DNA of 40,412 nt from Stentor coeruleus (GCA_001970955.1 MPUH01000678.1:1-40412); one strand, 5' to 3'. Positions 1 through 9,755 are shown, counted from the stretch's first letter. Program-made: numbers and translations. The notes: generated from the letters alone by a model not told the origin.

Positions 1-823
1 TCTTACCCAGACTTCTTGAGCCAATGCTACCTATAATTATTCCTCAACAGCTTTAAGAAATATTTTTCTCTTTATAATTTCTTCCATGTCTTTACTTATC
101 AAAATGCTATCAGCTTTATGTCCTTTATAATATTTTTGTCTCTAAAATTGCTTTCATACACTAATAAAATCATCAACTTCATTATGAATATAAATCTATA
201 CAATTTTCATACTTTAAAAAATTGAAAATGCTATTAATATAAATTATTGTATAAAAATTATAAAGGAAAATTTAATACAAGTATAAAACATCATAAAAGC
301 ATGAAGATTCCAAAAAATACAATTTTAGAAATAATCTGATGTTTACATGTAAATTAAATCTTAAACATAATATATTAAAATATTAATTTTATTCATAGTC
401 TATCACAATCTAATGCATAAACACTGCCAATAGTTCCATGAATGTATGCATTAAACAATATTTTCGCACAATTTCTTATACAAGCATAATCTAAAATAAT
501 TGTAAACAATGTTTTACAATTAATCATATTCAAAAATATAATAATAAAATATCTGTATTTCATGTTTCACTTCTGCTAGTAATTTAAATAATCATACCTA
601 AACCTTCGCTTTTCAGTTTTTCATAAGGTATAAAATATCACATAAGATAATAAATCCTTTTACTACATTTTAGGGTTAATTTATAATAACTACACTTGAA
701 AAGTATTTTAGTGCAGCATATATGAAAATATCAAATTTTATATACCTTAACTTATATAAAGTTTATAAACATAAACACTTAAACTTCATACCATTTTTAT
801 AAAATTTGTTATCACAAATATAA
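1..823. other. AT-rich left end without an intact gene
   Basis: I see no intact gene here and no telomere repeat, so the chromosome continues to the left. On the plus strand one frame is open from base 3 to a TAA at about 54-56; it could be the last codons of a gene outside the window but is too short to tell. On the minus strand the first ~210 bases read partly like coding sequence but are interrupted by TAA, TAG and TGA, and a 57-codon open stretch lies at roughly 390-563. These may be decayed fragments or chance; nothing firm can be named. Confidence 0.4.
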
Positions 824-1321
824 ATGAATTTTTTCTTCAGAATATTCATCTCAGCTTTCACTATAACAACTCTTGTTTCAAATAGTGATCTCAGTAGAAC
901 ATATGATTTGACATTCTTTGTTATAAGTTCAACTAATGATATTCTAACTTGCGGTACAAATTCTCCTGTCAACGCAGTTATTTCATCATATACATTAAAA
1001 GACTTCCCAGCATTGCCTATGATTTGGGATACCTACACATGTAGTACTTCATATCACTGTTTAATGACAAAGTATTTTTTTGTTCCAGGTAGGCCAACAG
1101 GTGCACTTGTTGATGTTTATTCAGATGATTTTATTGTGATGAAAATAAATGATGTCTTGGTTTCTACTGTTTCAACTACAATGCAATGCACTTTACAATC
1201 AAGTAAAAATATATTTGAGTATATAAAACCAGGTTTGAATACACTTTATTTAGATGCTTATAATTCTTTAGGATCAGCTTCTTTTGGATATAGGTTAACT
1301 ATTAACACACAGTTAGTTTAG
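824..1321 (+). CDS. Small secreted protein, tandem family copy 1
   Basis: A 165-residue protein of unknown function, first of three tandem paralogues. Residues 1-20 are hydrophobic and look like a signal peptide, so the product is probably secreted or on the cell surface. The family signature is visible: DLTFFVISSTND near residue 30, IWDT near 66, a KYFFVPG segment near 88, then DDFIVMKINDVLVS and a C-terminal GLNTLYLDAYNSLG followed by FGYRLTI. The 'DD...IND' plus 'G-N-LY' pattern resembles the second half of small carbohydrate-binding beta-sandwich domains (inference only). It differs from copies 2 and 3 in lacking the Cys that follows their signal peptide. The start is the ATG at 824, and the stop is TAG. 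There is no overlap with neighbours, and about 950 bp separate it from copy 2. Confidence 0.8.
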   Translation: MNFFFRIFISAFTITTLVSNSDLSRTYDLTFFVISSTNDILTCGTNSPVNAVISSYTLKDFPALPMIWDTYTCSTSYHCLMTKYFFVPGRPTGALVDVYSDDFIVMKINDVLVSTVSTTMQCTLQSSKNIFEYIKPGLNTLYLDAYNSLGSASFGYRLTINTQLV

Positions 1322-2269
1322 TTAAAGTAAAGCTGCATAAGGGAAATTTAGGATGTTTTTTTAAGGTAGTTTATATAATGTACTTTCGAGCATTATTTTG
1401 CTAACGCTAAATGCTAGACATTTTTGTAAATTTATCAAAAAGTTAAGTCTGAAAACAAGTATAAGAATTATTAATTTCAGACAGTATTTTCTTTGTGAAA
1501 TTTATAACCAATTAAAAGCAATATACAATCTTTTAATAGAAACTATAAATAATATAAAATCATAATTTACATACAAGTATTAAAGAAAAGTTTTAAAGTA
1601 ATATAATATATCACTATAGATTACTTAAGAATATTTAAGATAATAGCCAATATTTATACACAAATTACCTTTATTAGCTTTAAAAAATAATCATTATCTT
1701 TGAATGAATATTTTATACTCGATTTTTATTTTATCCTATATAAAATATTTATGAGCTTGCTGCTTATCTAAGAAAAATATATTCATTAAATACTCCCTAT
1801 GAAAAAACTATCAAATCGATTACTTTTATGAGAATTCTCAATCATCTTGCTATTATATTTTATAAAATAAAGAAATATATAAGCCGTGTTATGCATCTCG
1901 TTCATAGCAACAGAAAATTTATTCAAAAAAACTCGTCCAAGGGTTTAAAGTCTTGTAAATTTTTCCAAGTTTTCTAAGTGCCACAAAGACTCTGCTTTTT
2001 GAATAACTCCTGAAAAAAATCATTTTTTCTCCTGCCAATCCTTTTGATATAATAACTCTATTAGTGGGTTTATAACAAAATTATGCTGACAATTAAAATA
2101 CAACTGCTGTGCTAAAATAAAGTCCTAATATCACAGATTTTAAAATTAATCTGGTAGATTAGTTTTGCTTTTTCAACAGCATATTTCTAAGATAAAATGC
2201 AAATATATTAAAGTTTATATATAGATTAAATTATAACATACAAATAATATAGATATAGTTTTAATATAA
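1322..2269. other. Spacer between family copies 1 and 2
   Basis: This AT-rich spacer has no intact ORF. On the minus strand, about 1790-2130 reads in one frame with coding-like composition (G enriched at codon position 1) but is broken by TAA, TAG and TGA codons. It might be an old pseudogene. I do not recognise a family. Confidence 0.4.
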
Positions 2270-2752
2270 ATGTCATTTTTTATCCAAGTATGTATTTTGG
2301 CAATAGCCAAGGGTCTTAGTTCGAGTTGTCCTACAGGCTTAAATTTTGATTTGACTTTCTATGTTACGAGTTCAACTAATGATTACCTAGCATGCAATTC
2401 AAAACTAGAAGCTAAAGCAGTACTGAGTGATACTAAAATAACAGGGTTGACCTCAATTTGGGACACATCTACGACTAATAACGTATATCATTGCTTATTA
2501 ACAAAATACTTCTATGTTCCAGGAATATTAATTTCCGCATCCGTTGATGTATTTACTGATGATACAACAACAATGTTTATAAATGATGTGAAAGTTTCAG
2601 AAATAACTCAACAAATATGTTTTTTTCAAAGTATTGCAAATATATCATCATATATGCATCAAGGACAAAATAAACTTTATATCGATGCTTACAATAATGG
2701 AGGTAATGGATATTTCGGATATAAATTGACTATTAAAAGTAAATTAATTTAG
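2270..2752 (+). CDS. Small secreted protein, tandem family copy 2
   Basis: A 160-residue paralogue of the flanking genes at 824 and 3472. The N-terminal ~18 residues are moderately hydrophobic (a weaker signal peptide than in copy 3), followed by SSSCPTGLNFDLTFYVTSS, which matches copy 3 closely. Further shared blocks are SIWDTS near residue 63, HCLLTKYFYVPG near 80, DVFTDDTTTMFINDVKVS near 98-115, and GQNKLYIDAYNNGG plus YFGYKLTI at the C terminus. Cysteines after the signal peptide, in 'LACNS', in 'YHC' and in 'QIC' line up with those of the other copies, consistent with disulfide bonds in an extracellular domain. Function is unknown. The start is the ATG at 2270 and the stop is TAG. Confidence 0.8.
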   Translation: MSFFIQVCILAIAKGLSSSCPTGLNFDLTFYVTSSTNDYLACNSKLEAKAVLSDTKITGLTSIWDTSTTNNVYHCLLTKYFYVPGILISASVDVFTDDTTTMFINDVKVSEITQQICFFQSIANISSYMHQGQNKLYIDAYNNGGNGYFGYKLTIKSKLI

Positions 2753-3471
2753 TTAATTATAAATTTAGGAGAAAGTATTGATAATAGTAACAAGGGGATT
2801 CAAATAGATATCAATACATTAAACTTCAGAAAAAAATTAATGAATATCTATCTTCTAGAATTTTAGGCTAAATTATATTATGGTTTTTATATAAATATAG
2901 CATATATAGTTAGGCTTTGATAAATTAAATATAGAGCAATATATATATTATTATCTTTTAAGTTTAAATCAATTTATTAAGATTTTAAACAGAACTGAAA
3001 GATTTAATAATAAATAAGTTGCAAAACATATTGATAGCAAATCCTTACACCAAAACTTGCAGAGTATTAGATGGATCTAGTGCATAAAATAATTTTATAG
3101 GAAATTATTTACCTTTGATTAGAAAATATAAAATCATAATTTAGAACTATAGACATTTAAGCATAAAAAATATAGGTTTAATTTGAAAAACATTTAGAAT
3201 TATCATTTGATTTATTTAATATTACTAAATAGTTTTAGCAAAATTTAATAAAAAATGAATTCCGTTAATTTGAATTATTCAACAACAAAATAGTGTACAT
3301 TTTTTCTTTATAAAGATTATTTCAAACTTTATAATTCCAAAAAGAACAGAAAAAAAGTTGTATCCAGTCAAATAAGATTAAGTGAATTATTCTAATCTAC
3401 TCTAGTCTTTGAAGATTTTACATAAAAAATGCTAATTTTTGAAATCAACTATTCTTAAAAATAATATAAAA
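2753..3471. other. Spacer between family copies 2 and 3
   Basis: AT-rich spacer with no ORF of useful length. Some short AT-rich words are shared with the preceding spacer (for example around 1553-1570 and 3127-3145), as expected if the array arose by tandem duplication, but the match is too short to prove it. Confidence 0.4.
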
Positions 3472-3966
3472 ATGCATCATTTGATAGTGCTGTTGATTTC
3501 TGTTTTATCTCTAAAAACTTTTGCAGTTAGCTGTCCACTTGGCATGAATTACAATTTAACTTTTTATGTCACAAGTTCAACCAATGATATTCTAACTTGT
3601 AATTCCAATCCTCCGAAAAATGCAGTGAGTTCATATGCAATAAGTCAACCAATACCCTTATTTTCCATTTGGGATTATTGCCCAAACTCTGGTTCATATA
3701 GTTGCTTAATGCAAAAGTACTTTTATGTTCCAGGAAGACCAATTAGTGCATATGCTGATGTATTTACTGATGACTTTACAACCATGCATATAAATGATCA
3801 GCTTGTTTCAACAGTATCAACTACTGCACGGTGTGAATTACAGAGAAACAAAGATATTTTCAACTATATATCACCAGGTTTAAACAAACTTTATATCGAA
3901 GCTAAAGATATCACTGGTTATGGATATTTTGGTTATAGATTAGTTATTATTACAGTACTAATTTAG
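3472..3966 (+). CDS. Small secreted protein, tandem family copy 3
   Basis: A 164-residue paralogue with the clearest signal peptide of the three: MHHLIVLLISVLSLKTFA, with likely cleavage before VSCPLG. I take the ATG at 3472. A longer open frame reaches 3439 but has no upstream ATG, and only the 3472 start puts the hydrophobic segment at the N terminus. The mature part holds LTFYVTSSTNDILTC, SIWDYC, CLMQKYFYVPGRP, DVFTDDFTTMHINDQLVS, ARCELQ, GLNKLYIEA and YFGYRLVI. Five cysteines sit in the mature region. A lectin- or adhesin-like beta-sandwich is a guess from the 'DD-x5-IND' and 'G-N-LY' pattern; no family is firmly recognised. The stop is TAG. Confidence 0.8.
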   Translation: MHHLIVLLISVLSLKTFAVSCPLGMNYNLTFYVTSSTNDILTCNSNPPKNAVSSYAISQPIPLFSIWDYCPNSGSYSCLMQKYFYVPGRPISAYADVFTDDFTTMHINDQLVSTVSTTARCELQRNKDIFNYISPGLNKLYIEAKDITGYGYFGYRLVIITVLI

Positions 3967-4115
3967 TATAACATTATAAAGTTTACTCTTATATTAAAAA
4001 ACTAGTAATAATAAAAAACTCCTTATCTCATTTTCTATCTTTTATTTATATAAACTTTTCATGTATATAATCAGATTATATATCATAACTTTTTACGTAT
4101 TTACATAATATAAAA

Positions 4116-5588
4116 ATGCTTGCTTGTTACATGGTAATCTCTGGCTGTGCAACAATTCTAGAAAGTGTTGGCCACCGTTCAACAAACAGCAGTTATAGAG
4201 TCCTTCTTCATATTCTCAGAAAGTTTTTCAGTGGTATTTACTCTCTAACCTCATCTTTCAATATCCTTCAAAACCTAGCCTTCCATCTACACAGTTGGCT
4301 TATAAAATTTATGATGCATCGTTACAAAAAGCATAATAAAAGCATCAAAGCTGTAGAAGGGTATCTAAACCTCAAGCAAAAGCAAATCGAATCTTATTGC
4401 ACAGAAAACAATATTGAAATCAAAGACTGGTACTTTACAATCGAAAACAGGAAAATAATGCGAGAAATCCTTTGGCATATAGAAGAACACTCTAAACTTT
4501 TATTAGAAATCCCAATAACCGAGCAGTTTTGGTCATTATATCGATATATAAAACTACAAGAAAAAGCTAGAGTTGATTTCCCTATAATAAACTCTAATAA
4601 CGATCCAGATTTAATAAAAAAAATCCCTGATCTAGCAAGATATGCAAAATACTGTATAGGCATTTATGGGCATTTTCTAGGAAGGTTGGATATAAAAAAG
4701 AACCTTAGATCTTTTTTGACAGGGAAGACAAATAAAGAAATATTTTTAGCTTATTCTCAAATCTCTGAAGAAAAACTTTTGTTCCTTAAAGGGAGTTCAT
4801 ATTTATATTTACCAGCTCATGCAATTGTTATAGAGCCAGAAAGAAAAGCTTTTTTAGTTATTATTAGAGGAACTGGGGCAGCTTTTGATTTTATTTCTGA
4901 TCTTGATAGCCAAGATGAAATTTTTTCTTATAAAGGTGTTACAGGGAAAGTTCATTCAGGGATGTTTAAAGCTGGGAAAAGACTTTCAGAATCTTTAAAA
5001 CCTAAGCTTTTGGAGTGTTTGCAAAGAAACCCTGATTATGAAATTATACTTATTGGGCATAGTCTTGGAGCTGGATGTGCTTCGGTATTGACTTTGTTTT
5101 GGCTTGCGGACCCTGATTTGAATAAGTTTCAGATAAAATGCTTTGGGTATGCAAATCCTTCGATTATGTCAAAAGAATGTAATCAGTTACTACGTGGTAA
5201 AGTATTATCTTGTGCTTATGGTAATGATTATATTACAAGGTTATCTTTTGGTAGTATTATTGATGTATGTGATTCATTATGTTATATATATCGACACAAT
5301 TCTAAAAATGATACACCTGGACTATACCAAAAAATATTAGAAAATTGTAATAATGAGAAAACTTATCCAGCAGGGGATGTTATTCATATATACAGAAAGG
5401 ATATTCATTCAGATGCAAGGAGAATTGTTGGAGGCTTAGAAAATTCGATATTAACAGCTGGATTTGTACCTAATGACTATTATGGCACTATAATATTTGC
5501 GTCGGATATGTTTACTGATCATTATGCAACAAGATATGAAAAAGCTTTGAATGCACTGGTTGAGACTCATTTTAATAGAACGAATTAA
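4116..5588 (+). CDS. Class 3 lipase, sn1-specific diacylglycerol-lipase-like
   Basis: A 490-residue alpha/beta-hydrolase of the fungal lipase-like (class 3) family, closest in pattern to diacylglycerol lipases, which release 2-acylglycerol from diacylglycerol at membranes. The nucleophile elbow GHSLGAG is at residues 314-320 (catalytic Ser316). The expected acid is Asp371 in GNDYITRLS and the expected base His469 in MFTDHYATRY, so the triad is complete. The oxyanion-side segment VIIRGTGAAFDFISDL lies at about 248-263. The N-terminal ~230 residues are specific to this protein. A hydrophobic stretch at 1-16 could be a signal or membrane anchor, but the four clear transmembrane segments of animal DAGL-alpha are absent, so it resembles the shorter protist enzymes. 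The start is the ATG at 4116 and the stop is TAA. It stands alone on the plus strand, about 150 bp after the secreted-protein array. Confidence 0.88.
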   Translation: MLACYMVISGCATILESVGHRSTNSSYRVLLHILRKFFSGIYSLTSSFNILQNLAFHLHSWLIKFMMHRYKKHNKSIKAVEGYLNLKQKQIESYCTENNIEIKDWYFTIENRKIMREILWHIEEHSKLLLEIPITEQFWSLYRYIKLQEKARVDFPIINSNNDPDLIKKIPDLARYAKYCIGIYGHFLGRLDIKKNLRSFLTGKTNKEIFLAYSQISEEKLLFLKGSSYLYLPAHAIVIEPERKAFLVIIRGTGAAFDFISDLDSQDEIFSYKGVTGKVHSGMFKAGKRLSESLKPKLLECLQRNPDYEIILIGHSLGAGCASVLTLFWLADPDLNKFQIKCFGYANPSIMSKECNQLLRGKVLSCAYGNDYITRLSFGSIIDVCDSLCYIYRHNSKNDTPGLYQKILENCNNEKTYPAGDVIHIYRKDIHSDARRIVGGLENSILTAGFVPNDYYGTIIFASDMFTDHYATRYEKALNALVETHFNRTN

Positions 5589-6051
5589 ATGTTTTAGATG
5601 TACTCTTAGAAAAAAACTATAATATTTATAAGCATAAAGCCAAAAATAGTTATTTTAAAATTCAATCTTCAAATAAACATATTAATAAATATAACAAATT
5701 CTTATTTTTTTATTATTTGGTCTAATAATGTTGTAATAATTTTTATTATGATATGCTCTTTGTATATAATAACAATAAATTTATACTTTAATGCTTTTTA
5801 TATATGATGGTAAAACTCATTCCGCACTCAGGATAAGTTTTATAAAAATGGTCATTTCTAAAATGCAAATATCAATCATATATCCTTATAAAATCATTTC
5901 TATCATCTAATAGATACTAATAGACTATAAACTCTAATTCAATCATATATAATAAATCCTACAGTAAATAACTTGGCCTTTTCTTTTAAAAAAACATTCA
6001 AACCTAAATCTTATACATAGTCAACCAAAGCCATACAACATTATCTAAAAA
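5589..6051. other. Intergenic region
   Basis: AT-rich convergent space between the lipase and the minus-strand gene ending at 6052. I see no ORF, RNA gene or repeat that I can support. Confidence 0.4.
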
Positions 6052-6688
6052 TTACTTATTAAGATCGTTAATAAAAATACGCAAGTCTTTTATTTCCTCC
6101 TCAGTCATCGAGCAACTTTTGTTTTGCGGTTTTAATATTGGTGAAGGTTCTTCTTCGCATATCAAATGACATGGACTTTGTTTTATAAGATTTACATGGA
6201 TTTGTGGTATTGGTGATAATGTTGACTTAACATATAAAGGGGAATTTTTTAGATCAGGGCTATATGGAGTTGATGATATTTTATTAGTAAATCTTTGTGG
6301 GATTTTTAATATTTCTTTATTTTTGCAAGAAAGGTCACTTTTTTGCTTTGAAAAATTACACCCTGGGATGTTTGGATCTATGGAAGGTTTTGGTGTTCTT
6401 ATAGGAAAGCAAATATTTGACTGGGATTTTATAGTTTTTATTATGCGAATAGGAGAATTTATTGGAGAGGCAATTGGAGNCGTTTGGATCTATGGAAGGT
6501 TTTGGTGTTCTTATAGGAAAACAAATGTTTGACTGGGATTTTATAGTTTTTATTATGCGAATAGGAGAATTTATTGGAGAGGCAATTGGAGATAAAGCTT
6601 TTTGGGCTGAGGTGGGGTTATGGCTGGTTCTTGGCTTGATTTGTTTCGAGATTTTCACAGTAACTTTTAACTTTTTATCAGATGACAT
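6052..6688 (-). CDS. Small Ser/Pro/Lys-rich protein, broken by an assembly junction
   Basis: As given, the frame starting at the ATG at 6688 runs into an N at 6480 and then out of frame. The N is flanked by two copies of the same 110 bases (6370-6479 and 6482-6591). If one copy is ignored, the frame from 6688 continues without interruption to a TAA at 6052-6054, giving about 174 residues. The predicted protein is basic and rich in Ser, Pro and Lys, with repeated 'SP' pairs (SPIASPINSP near residue 33), and ends in an acidic-then-basic helix, EEEIKDLRIFINDLNK. It has no recognised domain and is probably disordered, possibly a kinase substrate. It follows the coiled-coil gene at 6889-8631 on the same strand. 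The break is best explained as an assembly artefact and not a true pseudogene. Confidence 0.6.
6370..6591. repeat. Direct duplicate around a single N (110 bp)
   Basis: Bases 6370-6479 and 6482-6591 are the same 110-base segment with two differences (G/A and A/G near the middle), separated by the N at 6480 and one base. It looks like two overlapping contig ends placed side by side without being merged; the mismatches could be allelic. Confidence 0.85.
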
Positions 6689-6888
6689 ATTTATTAAAAT
6701 TTTTAAGTATCAAAAGAGGAATGCAATAAGGATGGAAAATGTATTATATTGAAAATACACTTTCTGACCAGTACTTTTAATTATCATTCATTGATATTTT
6801 GATTAAATTTCACTTTTCCAACTGATTATTTTGTATCATATTTAACTAAAATTTATACTTCCAAACTGCAATAATATTATTACCCATT

Positions 6889-8631
6889 CTAATTAGCGCT
6901 TCCTCTTCTTAAAACCATCCTATTATCAACTTCTTGTATTGGCGGCCTTTTAGGTTTTGGTATCAACCTTGGTGGTTCATCTTGTTGAGCAATACAAGAA
7001 AAAAGTTTTATTGGATTTCGACCTTTAGGTGGTTTAACAATCTGTTGTGGGACTTGAGGTTTAGCAGCCAATGATTGCTCTTCAGAAATTTCATCAAGTT
7101 GTTCATGAAGTTGCATAACAATATTATTTAATCTTTTTTCAATAGTACTGAAATCATCAATTTTTATCAAATAAGCTGATGAGTCTGCTGGGCTTATAAT
7201 TCGCATTAAGCTTTTATATATACTATCAAGTTCAGTTTTAATAAAAGTTAGAATGTCGATTTCTTGTTGAGTAGGATTTGATAAGAATTTAACTGTATTA
7301 TTAGGTTCTTGAGGTACTGGATTCAATAAGAATTTAGGTTTATTGTCGACTTGAGGACTTTGTGGACTTTTTGATGAGGTTAAAGACTCAAGTTTTTGTG
7401 TGAGTTTCAGGATTTCAGTACGGGCTAGTTCACGTTTGTTATTGGATTTATTTAGATGATCTGAAAGTTTTGAGTTCTCAGATTCTAATGTGGTTATTTT
7501 TATTGTCTTTTGATGGAGTTCTGATAAAGTATTGCTTAGAAGCTCCTGTTGGCTTTTGTTTTCTTGTTTAAGCCGTTCAAGTTCTTCTCGTATCCCTTCA
7601 TTAGAACTTTTATAATCATTCAAATCCTTTAATTGCTTTTCAAGTCCTTCGATTTTTCCCTCATAAACTTTTTTATCTTTATTTTTTTCCTCTTTAGCAC
7701 GTTCTTGCATCTGAAGAAACTCTTCTTGCATTTTCGTCTTACTTGTATCCATCTCATATCTTAAAACTGATATTTTCTGCTGTAATTCCAAGTTACTATT
7801 CTGTAAAGTTTCGATTTTCCCCACTTTCTTATTAATCCTCAAATCTTTCTGCCCATTACTTTCCCTCAAAGCCCTTATTTCTGTATCTAAAGACTCTTTC
7901 AAAAAACTCAATCTTGTCACTTCACTTGCCAAACTTTCTGCTTCGATTCTTTTTTTATTAAGTTCAATTTCCAGTTCTTTTCTTGAATTCTCAAATACAT
8001 TAGTTTTATCTTTCCACATACGGATTTGTTCTTTATCTTCACTAATACAAGCTGAAAGTTTAGCAATTTCGCTTTCATAAGTTTTGTTTTTGATTTGCAA
8101 TTCGCTGATTTCTGCTAAGGCTCTGCTAGAATCTTCAAGTTTAGCTTTAAGTTGAAGGACATCATTTTCAGGTTTTGAGTCAATTCCTGTTATTTGTAGT
8201 TCAAGGTTCTGTTTTTCTAGTTCTTGGATTTTGGATTTGTAGTTCTGGATGAGTTCGTCTTTAGAAGAAAATTGATTTTTTAATAAATCCAGTTGGCTTT
8301 GTCGGCTACAAAGGGCAGTTGTGGCTTCGTTAAGCTCTGATGCTAGTTTGTTACACTCAGTTTGTAAAGTCTCATTGTGCTGCTTGTAGAGTAAACTTTG
8401 CTCTTGAGCTTTTGGCAAGTCGGCTTTATAGATTACTAGAGATTCTTTAGCTGAAGTTAGCTCTTTTGTCATGTTCTTGACTTCAACATCGAATCTGAAA
8501 ATTATTGATACTAGTTCGTTTACTGGGAGAGAATAGAGGGAATTAGAGTTCATAGCAGTGTAGTTTTCAGGTGGAGTTGATGTTTCTTCTGAGTTATTGT
8601 TTTTATCTTTTTTCTTGAACCACTTTTTCAT
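6889..8631 (-). CDS. Long coiled-coil protein
   Basis: A 580-residue protein that I do not recognise at family level. The N terminus is very basic (MKKWFKKKDKNNN), followed by a Ser/Thr/Pro linker to about residue 40. From about 45 to 405 there is a nearly continuous coiled coil with heptad-spaced Leu/Ile and many Glu, Lys and Gln. The C-terminal part (about 410-580) is Pro/Gln/Lys-rich with a short helical segment near 445-520 and a basic, Pro-rich tail. Such architecture fits a cytoskeletal, basal-body or Golgi tether protein, but that is inference only. The start is the ATG at 8631, preceded by a C-rich leader on the coding strand. The stop is TAG. Confidence 0.75.
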   Translation of the reverse strand: MKKWFKKKDKNNNSEETSTPPENYTAMNSNSLYSLPVNELVSIIFRFDVEVKNMTKELTSAKESLVIYKADLPKAQEQSLLYKQHNETLQTECNKLASELNEATTALCSRQSQLDLLKNQFSSKDELIQNYKSKIQELEKQNLELQITGIDSKPENDVLQLKAKLEDSSRALAEISELQIKNKTYESEIAKLSACISEDKEQIRMWKDKTNVFENSRKELEIELNKKRIEAESLASEVTRLSFLKESLDTEIRALRESNGQKDLRINKKVGKIETLQNSNLELQQKISVLRYEMDTSKTKMQEEFLQMQERAKEEKNKDKKVYEGKIEGLEKQLKDLNDYKSSNEGIREELERLKQENKSQQELLSNTLSELHQKTIKITTLESENSKLSDHLNKSNNKRELARTEILKLTQKLESLTSSKSPQSPQVDNKPKFLLNPVPQEPNNTVKFLSNPTQQEIDILTFIKTELDSIYKSLMRIISPADSSAYLIKIDDFSTIEKRLNNIVMQLHEQLDEISEEQSLAAKPQVPQQIVKPPKGRNPIKLFSCIAQQDEPPRLIPKPKRPPIQEVDNRMVLRRGSAN

Positions 8632-9248
8632 TTATTATAGGAAATATGCTTCTGGTGTGGATTTTTGGGGATTTTTACGATTTTTGGGGTTTTTGAAGAT
8701 TTTGAAGATTTTTTTGCAATTGAGGTTTTAAGGGTTTTGTAGAAGAAATATTTAGGAAAATACGAGTTAGGATTTTGGAAGGTGGTGGAGGATTGGGGAA
8801 AATATTTATTTGATCGTGGTTTCAAATTGTATTTTTATTTGTGATAATAGGTGAGATCATAGATGGGGAGAGTTTGGTGTTAAGTTTAGAGAGAGGTTTA
8901 AGAATGTTGATGGTAGCTTATTTATGTGAGAATGAAATTGAAATATTTTTAACTTGTGATTTGTATGCTATTGTTTCTTATTACAGTTATGTTTAAAGGT
9001 TTTAGAATTTATTAACCTACTAAATCCATTCTCCTAATATCCTATAAGTTTATTTACCAAATCATATTACCCATCACAACCCTCCAAAACTAAATTTCCT
9101 TTCTTTTCAACCCTATCTTTTCCCCCAACTCATCCCCATACATTATTCTAAACAACCTATCATTCCACAAAAAATCCTTAACACCTTCCTTAATCCCTAA
9201 ACCTAATCTTCCAATCAATCTTCAGCTTTTTATAAGAATAAAATTATA
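8632..9248. other. Divergent intergenic region with a skew switch
   Basis: This lies between the starts of two divergent genes and must hold both promoters. Up to about 9000 the plus strand is G-rich and C-poor; from about 9010 it is C-rich and almost free of G. For example, 8701-8760 has 14 G and 1 C, while 9061-9120 has 0 G and 20 C. No motif stands out. A short open frame at 8628-8825 on the minus strand overlaps the coiled-coil start and is probably leader sequence. Confidence 0.5.
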
Positions 9249-9707
9249 ATGTCGCAGACCTCTAGAATTGTACAAGAAAGAATCATTCCCGTACCGAAGC
9301 ATCTTCTCAAATACCGTAACGAAATTTCTCCCTACACCAAAACAAAAGACTTTAAGCCTGCAATGGGTAACCGAATCCTCCTCAACACAAAAAAGTCTAA
9401 ATCTGCATTGGTGCGTGGGCAGACAATGATAGACAATCAAGAAGATAACATGGCAACTCTTATTAAAGTTGAAAGGAATTATGTCCGTAAACTAATAAAC
9501 TCTCCAAGCAAACAACCTAGCAAATCCCCATTATTGACACAAAGCCACAAACTCACCCATTCAAACAAAGTCAGCACAACCCGTTATCGTTTTGAGTCTT
9601 TAACTGTATGCAATTTCCTCACAAGTTCTCCAAATAAGAAAAAAACAACTACTACAAATAGAGTCAAATTCGCATATACACCTGAAATACTTATTAAAAA
9701 AAAGTAA
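9249..9707 (+). CDS. Small basic protein, unknown
   Basis: A 152-residue, strongly basic, Ser/Thr/Lys-rich protein without a recognised domain and with no signal peptide or membrane segment. It begins MSQTSRIVQERIIPVPKHLL and ends in a Lys-rich tail (LIKKK). Low complexity from about 85 to 145 suggests disorder. It is accepted as a gene because it has an ATG, coding-like composition on the plus strand and sits alone in otherwise free space. It is convergent with the karyopherin gene, whose stop is only 48 bp away. Other genes of this type, short and basic, occur at 14704 and 28936. Confidence 0.6.
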   Translation: MSQTSRIVQERIIPVPKHLLKYRNEISPYTKTKDFKPAMGNRILLNTKKSKSALVRGQTMIDNQEDNMATLIKVERNYVRKLINSPSKQPSKSPLLTQSHKLTHSNKVSTTRYRFESLTVCNFLTSSPNKKKTTTTNRVKFAYTPEILIKKK

Positions 9708-9755
9708 GTTTTTAATATATAAAAACATCTAAAAAAACGAAGCTTTCATAGTAAA

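Noticed and set aside
763-972. 69-codon minus-strand ORF antisense to copy 1 of the secreted family
   Set aside because: Shadow frame of a better supported gene; no conserved pattern.
1-2130. A gene using a Condylostoma-type code (all three stops as sense)
   Set aside because: Stop density there is near the random expectation for AT-rich DNA, and every firm gene in the window uses standard stops; kept only as a weak finding.
3439-3471. Longer N terminus for copy 3 of the secreted family
   Set aside because: It would start at a TTG codon; the ATG at 3472 gives a good signal peptide and fits the other copies.
8628-8825. 65-codon minus-strand ORF overlapping the start of the coiled-coil gene
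   Set aside because: Low-complexity Ser/Lys/Pro reading of the C-rich leader in another frame; overlaps a well-supported start.
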